Of a DNA stretch of 12,381 nt, positions 6,676 through 12,381 are shown piece by piece. The stretch's first letter is position 1; each line of letters begins with the position of its first letter. The DNA comes from Thermoanaerobaculia bacterium (GTDB lineage: Bacteria > Acidobacteriota > Thermoanaerobaculia > Multivoradales > UBA5704), in NCBI GenBank assembly GCA_030150965.1, contig JASLEW010000838.1:1-12381 (forward strand). The letters are read 5' to 3'. The notes below the pieces were generated by a model that was not told the origin of the DNA, made no database searches, and saw only the letters and a list, made by a program, of their open reading frames with translations. A program made the position numbers and the translations under genes.

Positions 6676-9123
6676 TCAACGCAGACCGGCCATCGGATCC
6701 AGGGTCGCGGCGCGCCGGGCCGGAAGGTAATTCGCCATCAGCGTGATGACGAAAAGCCCGAGGCTGGTGCCGATCAGGATGAGCGGGTCGCCGATGCTGG
6801 TCTTGTAGAGCAGGTCGACGAGCAGCGGGCTCAGCAGGAACACCGCCAGCAGCCCGAGGCCGAGGCCCACCGCGGTGAGCAGCGCGCCGCGCAGCACCAC
6901 CATGCGGAAGATCGCGCCGCGGTTGGCGCCGAGCGACATGCGCACCGCGATCTCCGCCCGCCGCTGCGCCACGCCGTAGGAGATGACGCCGTAGATGCCG
7001 ATCGCCGCCAGGGTCAGCGCCAGGACCGCGAAGATATTGATCAGGATGAGCTGGAACCGCTCCTTGTCGGTCTGGCGCATCAGCCGCTCTTCCATGGTGG
7101 CGACGTCGAAATCCGGCACCTCGGGATCGATCGCCACCATCTGCCGGTGCAGATCCTGCCGCAGCTGCGCCGTCGAGACTCCCGGCTGCGGCCGCACCAG
7201 GAAGTTGATGGTCAGCGGCGGGCGGAAGATGAACTGCAAGAGCGACAGGTAGATGTCGGGATCCGGCGCCGTCGCCTGGCCCAGGCCGGTGTAGCGGACC
7301 TCGCCGGCGACGCCCACCACGGTGAGCCACGGGTTTGGCGGCTGGTCGATGCGCGGGCCGACCTTCAGCCGCTTGCCGATCGGGTTCTGGCCGGGCCACT
7401 GCTTGTCCGCCAGCGACTTGCTGACGATGACGGCGAACGAATCGGTGTCGTGCACGTTGAAGCTGCGGCCGCTCAAGATCGGGATGCCGAGGATCTCGAA
7501 ATAGTTCGGGGCGACGGCGTGGGCCAGCGCCGGGTAGGTGCCGGCGGCGGACTGGCTGTCGTGATCTTCGATGGTGATGTAGCGCTCCACCAGCTCGTCG
7601 CTCGGCACCGTCGGGTCCGACATCGACAGCTGCCGCACTCCCGGCACCGCCGCGATGCGCGGCAGGTACTGCTCCCCCAGCAGCTTGGTGACCACCTTGA
7701 TGTCGTCGTACTTCGGCCCGCGCAGATCGATGCGATAGGTCAGCAAGCCCTGGGGACGGAAGCCCAGGTCCTCGTCGATCATCTTGCGGAAGCTCTTGGC
7801 CATCAGCACCGAAGCGGTCGACAGGGTGAGCGCCAGCGCCACCTGGGCGACCACCAGAACGCTCTGGAAGCGGCGCCAGCCGCGGCCCGGCGGGAGCTTC
7901 TCGTTGCGCCCGAGCGTCGCGGTGAGGTCGGTGCGGTAGCTCGCCCAGATCGGCGCCAGCCCGAACGCCACGCCGCAGAGCAGGGCGAGGCCGGCGGTGA
8001 CCAGGATCACCTCCGGCGTGATGCCGATGCGCACGAAGCTGGGGAACTGCAGGCCGCTGACCGCGATCAGCGTGTGGGTGGCCCACTGCGCCAGGAAGAA
8101 CCCGGCGACGGCGCCGAGCAGCGAGAGCAGGAAGCTCTCGGTCAGCAGCTGGCGGATCAGGCGCCGGCGGCTGGCGCCGAGCGCGACGCGGATGCTCCAG
8201 GCGCGCTGCCGGGCCGCCGCCCGGGTGAGCAGGAGGTTGCCGACGTTGATGCAGGCGATGAGCAGCAGCAGCGCGGCGCCGACGGTCAGGATCAGCAGGC
8301 CGCTGCGCATGCCGCCGAGCAGGAACTCCTTGACCGGGGTGATGGCCGCGCCCAGTCCCTGGTTGCTGTCGGGCATCTCCCTGGCGAGGCCGGCGGTGAT
8401 GGTGCTCAGCTGGTCGCGGGCCTGCTGCAGGCTGACGCCCGGCTTCAGGCGGGCCGCGCCCAGGGCCCAGCGCATGATGCGCTTGGTGATGAAGCCGCGC
8501 ACCGGCGGCAGCATCGACGGCACCCAGAGGTCCGCCTTGTCCGACAGGCCGTGGAACCCCTCGGGCCCCACGCCGACGACCTGGTAGCGCAGGCCGTTGA
8601 ACTGCAGCGTGCGGCCGAGGATCGCCGGATCGGCGCCGAAGGAGTTGCGCCAGAGGTCGTAGCCGAGGACGGTGACATACCGCTCCATCGGCTTCTGGTC
8701 CTCCTCGGGATCGAAGAAACGGCCCAGCGCCGGCTTGACCCCGAGCAGCGAGAAGTAGCTCTGGTTGACCAGCTCGGCCGTCAGGTGCTGGGACTTCTCG
8801 CCCTGCTCCAGGTTGAACGCCAGGTTGCCCCACACCGACATGTCCGAGAACACCGTGGCCCGCTCGCGCCAGTCGGCGATGTCGGAGAGCGAGAGGGACA
8901 CGTTCTCGGTGGCGCCGTTGTCCTTCATGCTGCCGACGAGGACCATCAGCCGGTCCGGCGCGCGGTAGGGGACCCGCTCCAGGAGCACGGCGTTGACGAC
9001 GGTGAAGATGGTGATCGTGGCGCCGATGCCCAGGGCCAGGGTGAGGACCGCGGCGAGGGAGAACATCTTGTCTTCCATCAGCTGCCGCAAGGCGTAGCGC
9101 AAATCCCGCAAGATGCTTCCCAT
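6676..9123 (-). CDS. ADOP-type ABC transporter permease (FtsX/MacB family, two repeats, no ATPase)
   Basis: 815 residues, the usual length for acidobacterial duplicated orphan permeases. The N terminus (MGSILRDLRYALRQL, then TLALGIGATITIF and NAVLLERVPY) is the family hallmark. Predicted membrane helices are near 20-47, then 278-300, 325-350 and 373-395 (first FtsX repeat), and near 420-443, 690-715, 738-765 and 775-800 (second repeat). Two large extracytoplasmic MacB-like core domains lie at about 50-270 and 450-685. The C terminus ends ARRAATLDPMAGLR, close to the typical DPMxALR ending. The family usually functions without a fused ATPase; none is encoded here, so an ATPase elsewhere or a non-transport mechanical role must be assumed. 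The gene sits between two NRPS genes on the same strand, suggesting export of, or self-protection against, the product (inference). The ATG at 9123 has GGAGGA 9 nt upstream. Confidence 0.95.
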   Translation of the reverse strand: MGSILRDLRYALRQLMEDKMFSLAAVLTLALGIGATITIFTVVNAVLLERVPYRAPDRLMVLVGSMKDNGATENVSLSLSDIADWRERATVFSDMSVWGNLAFNLEQGEKSQHLTAELVNQSYFSLLGVKPALGRFFDPEEDQKPMERYVTVLGYDLWRNSFGADPAILGRTLQFNGLRYQVVGVGPEGFHGLSDKADLWVPSMLPPVRGFITKRIMRWALGAARLKPGVSLQQARDQLSTITAGLAREMPDSNQGLGAAITPVKEFLLGGMRSGLLILTVGAALLLLIACINVGNLLLTRAAARQRAWSIRVALGASRRRLIRQLLTESFLLSLLGAVAGFFLAQWATHTLIAVSGLQFPSFVRIGITPEVILVTAGLALLCGVAFGLAPIWASYRTDLTATLGRNEKLPPGRGWRRFQSVLVVAQVALALTLSTASVLMAKSFRKMIDEDLGFRPQGLLTYRIDLRGPKYDDIKVVTKLLGEQYLPRIAAVPGVRQLSMSDPTVPSDELVERYITIEDHDSQSAAGTYPALAHAVAPNYFEILGIPILSGRSFNVHDTDSFAVIVSKSLADKQWPGQNPIGKRLKVGPRIDQPPNPWLTVVGVAGEVRYTGLGQATAPDPDIYLSLLQFIFRPPLTINFLVRPQPGVSTAQLRQDLHRQMVAIDPEVPDFDVATMEERLMRQTDKERFQLILINIFAVLALTLAAIGIYGVISYGVAQRRAEIAVRMSLGANRGAIFRMVVLRGALLTAVGLGLGLLAVFLLSPLLVDLLYKTSIGDPLILIGTSLGLFVITLMANYLPARRAATLDPMAGLR

Positions 9124-9323
9124 GGACGTCCGTCCTCCGCGCCGCGGGGGTTCCAGGTCCTGCCTCGGCGGTGCAGCTCGCCGCCGCGCGGCAGCGGCGC
9201 GGCCGGCGGCTGCCGGAGCTCCCGAGCAGCCGGCACAATCCCCCTAGGAGTAAGTACCAGGGACGCTGGGAAGCGGGACAAGGCCGGGGCCGGGCGCGTC
9301 CCCGGGGCCGGCGCTGGCTCGCT
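9124..9323 (-). promoter_or_regulatory. Intergenic gap between NRPS and ADOP genes, hairpin and AT-richer island
   Basis: 200 nt without a gene. A GC-rich imperfect hairpin can form from 9175 to 9220 (arms AGCTC-GCCGCCG and CGGCGGC-GAGCT with a 5-nt bulge); it lacks a T run, so it is not a classical intrinsic terminator. Near 9243..9257 is a short island less GC-rich than its surroundings, holding CCTAGG and a tandem TACT (TACTTACT on the minus strand). TTGTCC upstream of this could be a poor -35, but spacing and -10 fit badly. It may hold a separate promoter for the ADOP gene; this is weak. Confidence 0.22.
9133..9138 (-). promoter_or_regulatory. Ribosome binding site of the ADOP permease gene
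   Basis: GGAGGA on the minus strand is 9 nt upstream of the ATG at 9123. It supports this start, which also gives the expected family N terminus. Confidence 0.6.
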
Positions 9324-12300
9324 TCAGACCTCCTGCGCCGCGGTCCCCTGGAGGACGCCGGCGAGGGCCTCCCTCGGTTGGGGCGGCAGGGGCGCCTCCG
9401 ACGCCAGCGGCAGCTCGGCCAGCGGGCGCTCGGGGTCCCTGGCCACCGCGGCGAGGATCCGCAGGTAGCGGTCGAGCATGCCGCCGACCCTGGCCGCGTC
9501 GAGCACGTCGCGGTTGTAGCGGAAGCGCCCGGCGAGCCGGTCCGCCTGGGTGAAGAACAGGCTCAGGTCGAGGCGGATCCTGCCGGTGTCGACGTGCAGC
9601 CGGGTGATGCGCAGATCGGCGGGAGCCTCCCCTCCGCTCGGCGTCTTGAGCAGCTCGAAGAGGATGCGGAAGGTGGTGAGCCCGCCGCGGTCCCCCTCCT
9701 CGCGGAAGCTCATGCCCTGCATCACCGGCTCGTAGAAGATGTCCGGATGGTCCTGTGCGAGGAGGGTCACCTCGCGCACCCGCGTCAGCAGCTCGCGGAA
9801 CGTCCCCACGCCGGCCAGGCGGGTGCGCAGCGGGAGCGCGGTGGCGAAGTTACCGATCAGTTTTTCAGTCTCCAGCTGATTGCGGTTGGCGAAGCTGCAC
9901 GGCACCACCAGGTCGTCGCTTCCCGTCTCGCCGTGGAGCAGCGCGACGAACGCCGCGAGCAGGGTCATGAAGAGGGTCACGCCCTGGCGCGCGGAGGACG
10001 CCTCGAGCTGCCGCTCCAGCTCCTCGGGGACCAGGAAGCCGAGGACGCCGGCGGCGAAGGTCTGCCGGGCCGAGCGCGCATGGCCAGCCTCGGCCCCGGC
10101 CGCCCCGGCGCCGCCGAGATCGAGCGGCACCGCGCCGGCGAGATGCTCGCGCCAGAAGCTGACCTGGCCGGCCAGCGCCTCCGCCGAGGAGAGCGCCCGC
10201 TGCCAGCGCGCGAAATCCTGAAACTGCGCGGCGAGCGGGCGCAGGGGCGAGGGCAGGCCCTGGCGGAAGGCGAAATAGAGCGCCGAGACCTCGTCGATCA
10301 GGAACGAGACCGACCAGCCGTCGGAGGCGACGTGATGGATGGTGAACAGCAGGAGGTGCTCCTCCGGCGCGCAGCGGAACAGCGTGAGGCGGAACAGCGG
10401 CGGGCGCTCGTAGTCGAAGTGCCGCAGCCCGTCGCGGATGCTCCACTGCCGGACCTCCGCCATCCGCCGCGCCGCCTCGACGCTCTCGACGTCGACGACC
10501 GGCAGCGCCAGGGGGACGGCCGGGTGGATGACCTGGACCGGCCCCTCCGGCCCCTCGCGGAACGTGGTGCGCAGCACCTCGTGGCGCTCCACCACCGCCG
10601 CGAACGCCCGCCCCAGGCAGGCCCGGTCGAGCGGGCCGGCCAGGCGCAGCAGCGTCGGCTTGGTGGAGGCGACCGAGCGGGCCTCCAGGTGCCGCCCCGC
10701 CCAGTAGCGCTCCTGGGCGAACGACAGCGGCGGCGGCGCACCGCGGTCCCGGCGGAAGGAGGCGATGGTCGGCCGCTCCGCGGCGCCGGCGCCGCGCCGC
10801 AGGCGCTCGATCTCGGCGGCCAGCCCCGCCACCGTCGGCGCCTCGAACAGGGTGCGCAGGGGCAGATCGACCCCGAGCGCCTCGCGCAGCCGCGACATCA
10901 GCCGGGCGCCGGTCAGCGAGTGCCCGCCGAGCTCGAAGAAGTTGTCGTCGGGGCCGACCCGGGGCGCCCCGAGCAGCTCGGCCCAGAGCCCGGCGGTGAT
11001 CTCCTCGACCGTGGTGCGCAGAGCGCGCCGCTCGGCTCCCGGCCACGCCGGCGCCGGCAGGGCCTGCACGTCGAGCTTGCCGTTGGGCGTGAGCGGCAGC
11101 GCCGCGAGCGCCACGAAGGCCGCCGGGATCATGACCTCGGGCAGCTCCTGGCGCAGGTGGCGGCGCAGGGACTCGGAGTCGAGCGCCGCGCCGGCGCGCG
11201 GCACCACGTAGGCGATCAGCCGCGGATCGCCGGGGCCGGCCGGGTCTCCCGGCTCGCCGGGCTGGACCTGGCGCAGCACCACGACGCTCTCCTGCACCGC
11301 CTCGTGGCGGCCGAGGAGCGCCCGGATCTCGGCCGGCTCGATGCGCACGCCGCGGATCTTCACCTGCTCGTCGGCGCGGCCGAGGATCTCCAGGGTGCCG
11401 TCGGGCCGGTAGCGGCCGCGGTCGCCGGTGAAGTAGAGCAGATCGGCGGCGGGGTCCTCGCGGCGCCCGGCCGACGGCGGACCCTCCAGGGGTCCGCGCG
11501 GCGGGACCTCCGGCCCGGCGGCGACGGACGGCGGCGGCGGGAGCGGGCGGAACGGATTGGGGCGGAAGCGCGCCTGGTTGTCCGCCGCCTGGAGATAGCC
11601 GAGGCTGCGGAAGGGGGTGCGCAGCACGATCTCGCCCACCTCGCCGATCCCGCAGAGGAGCAGGCCGGCGCGCTCCTGGCCGTGCGCGCTCCCCTCCCGC
11701 GGCGGGCTCCCGCCGCGCTCCGCCAGCACCAGCGCCTGGGTCTCGGGCAGCGGCGCGCCGACCGGCTGGATGCCCGGCGCCGGCGGGTCGGGCACGACAT
11801 GGAAGCACTTCGCCAGGGTGGTCTCGGTCGGGCCGTAGAGGTTCACCACGCCGGTGCGCGGGAAGACCGCGCGCCAGCGCTCGACGAGCTGCCCGAGGAG
11901 CGGCTCGCCGGCGAAGAACGTCCAGCGCAGGCCCGGCGCGGCGAGGCCCCGGGGAGCGGCGCCCAGCCAGGCGCCGGCCAGGGAGGGGACGGTGTGCAGC
12001 ACGCTCACCCCGCGCTCGGCGAGCCAGGGGACGATGCGCTCCGGGCTCATCTCCCGCTCGTCCGGCACCACCAGCGTCGCGCCGCCGGTCAGCGGGGTGA
12101 GGACATCGCGCAGCACCACGTCGAAGGAGAGGCCGGTCAGCTGCGCGGCGCGGTCGCCGGGGCCGATGCCGAAGGCCGTGCGCTGCCAGGTGAGGAAGTG
12201 GCTCAGCCCCTTCTGGCGCCCCAGCACCGCCTTCGGCCGGCCGGTGGTGCCCGAGGTGAAGAAGATGTAGGCCGGATCGTCCGGCCGCGGCTCGGCGGGC

Positions 12301-12381
12301 GGGGTGGCGCCGGGGTCCGCGTCGGGACCGCCGGCGGATGTCTCCATGGCCGTCGCCGGCGGCGGCGCCGCGGACGGGGCG
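9324..12381 (-). CDS. Nonribosomal peptide synthetase, 3' part: A(partial)-PCP-C, ends in a condensation domain
   Basis: The frame stays open to the window edge, so the gene is 5'-truncated; the ATG at 12347 lies inside the A domain and is not the start. Counting from that Met: A3 FFTSGTTGRPK (about 29-39), A4 FDVVLRD with pocket Asp76, NLYGPTE, TGDRGRYRPDG, GRADEQVKIRG, catalytic K424 in PLTPNGKLD; PCP LGGHSL with Ser477; C domain about 540-985 with LSFAQERYW, RHEVLRTTF and intact HHVASDG at 671-677, of the LCL type. Residues read by eye at the Stachelhaus positions are D-V-R-H-F-A-L-L-A-K, for which I recognise no substrate; the leading Asp indicates an alpha-amino acid. A Pro-rich insertion (about 265-299) lies between A6 and A7. 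The protein ends about 20 residues after the C domain, with no A domain, thioesterase or reductase following. The final C domain must use an acceptor on another protein, a free amine/alcohol, or be inactive. Confidence 0.96.
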   Translation of the reverse strand, partial: APSAAPPPATAMETSAGGPDADPGATPPAEPRPDDPAYIFFTSGTTGRPKAVLGRQKGLSHFLTWQRTAFGIGPGDRAAQLTGLSFDVVLRDVLTPLTGGATLVVPDEREMSPERIVPWLAERGVSVLHTVPSLAGAWLGAAPRGLAAPGLRWTFFAGEPLLGQLVERWRAVFPRTGVVNLYGPTETTLAKCFHVVPDPPAPGIQPVGAPLPETQALVLAERGGSPPREGSAHGQERAGLLLCGIGEVGEIVLRTPFRSLGYLQAADNQARFRPNPFRPLPPPPSVAAGPEVPPRGPLEGPPSAGRREDPAADLLYFTGDRGRYRPDGTLEILGRADEQVKIRGVRIEPAEIRALLGRHEAVQESVVVLRQVQPGEPGDPAGPGDPRLIAYVVPRAGAALDSESLRRHLRQELPEVMIPAAFVALAALPLTPNGKLDVQALPAPAWPGAERRALRTTVEEITAGLWAELLGAPRVGPDDNFFELGGHSLTGARLMSRLREALGVDLPLRTLFEAPTVAGLAAEIERLRRGAGAAERPTIASFRRDRGAPPPLSFAQERYWAGRHLEARSVASTKPTLLRLAGPLDRACLGRAFAAVVERHEVLRTTFREGPEGPVQVIHPAVPLALPVVDVESVEAARRMAEVRQWSIRDGLRHFDYERPPLFRLTLFRCAPEEHLLLFTIHHVASDGWSVSFLIDEVSALYFAFRQGLPSPLRPLAAQFQDFARWQRALSSAEALAGQVSFWREHLAGAVPLDLGGAGAAGAEAGHARSARQTFAAGVLGFLVPEELERQLEASSARQGVTLFMTLLAAFVALLHGETGSDDLVVPCSFANRNQLETEKLIGNFATALPLRTRLAGVGTFRELLTRVREVTLLAQDHPDIFYEPVMQGMSFREEGDRGGLTTFRILFELLKTPSGGEAPADLRITRLHVDTGRIRLDLSLFFTQADRLAGRFRYNRDVLDAARVGGMLDRYLRILAAVARDPERPLAELPLASEAPLPPQPREALAGVLQGTAAQEV

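Noticed and set aside
9251..9290. Sigma-70 promoter (TTGTCC with TACTTA) before the permease
   Set aside because: The spacer would be 19 nt and the -10 matches only 2 of 6 consensus bases; too weak to call.
9124..9323. Remnant of an A domain lost after the terminal C domain
   Set aside because: The 200-nt gap is too short and no A-domain core motif was seen in it; the C domain ends naturally.
12345..12347. ATG at 12347 as the true start of the A-PCP-C NRPS
   Set aside because: It lies within the A domain just before core A3, and the same frame stays open to the window edge, so the gene starts outside the window.

Overview
The window is a high-GC stretch of a bacterial secondary-metabolite locus. 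All convincing genes lie on the minus strand, so transcription runs from high to low coordinates. The best clue to the host is the 815-residue orphan permease at 6676..9123. It has the two-repeat FtsX/MacB layout without an ATPase that is typical of the ADOP family (acidobacterial duplicated orphan permease). With the GC richness, this suggests a high-GC Acidobacteriota lineage. Thermoanaerobaculia or Vicinamibacteria-like groups are an inference, not something the sequence proves.

In transcription order the layout is as follows. (1) 12381..9324: the 3' part of a nonribosomal peptide synthetase (NRPS) gene, which enters the window inside an adenylation domain and runs A-PCP-C; its protein ends right after the C domain. 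(2) A 200-nt gap, then the ADOP permease (9123..6676) with a good ribosome binding site. (3) A 150-nt gap with palindromes, then a second NRPS (6525..2758) with domains ACP-C-A-PCP and a short C-terminal helix that may be a docking peptide; the A domain has a serine-like pocket. (4) A two-domain beta-sandwich protein (LamG/concanavalin-like plus a galactose-binding-like fold, 2684..1545). (5) A possible 14-codon ORF overlapping the previous stop. (6) A HemW-like radical SAM protein (1491..136). The first 135 bases hold no recognisable gene.

Working model (inference): the second NRPS starts a lipopeptide or acyl-peptide. Its N-terminal ACP resembles those normally fused behind fatty acyl-AMP ligases, so an acyl chain loaded in trans would be condensed onto serine. 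The first NRPS would act later or in a branch, and its terminal C domain needs an acceptor that is not encoded here. No thioesterase or reductase release domain, 4'-phosphopantetheinyl transferase or regulator is visible. The radical SAM protein, the beta-sandwich protein and the tiny ORF are the least explained parts. The radical SAM protein has the HemW fold signature but lacks the HNxxYW heme-binding motif of true HemW, which makes a tailoring role in the pathway plausible.

The long plus-strand reading frames, up to about 1080 codons, are antisense shadows caused by high GC and were not annotated.
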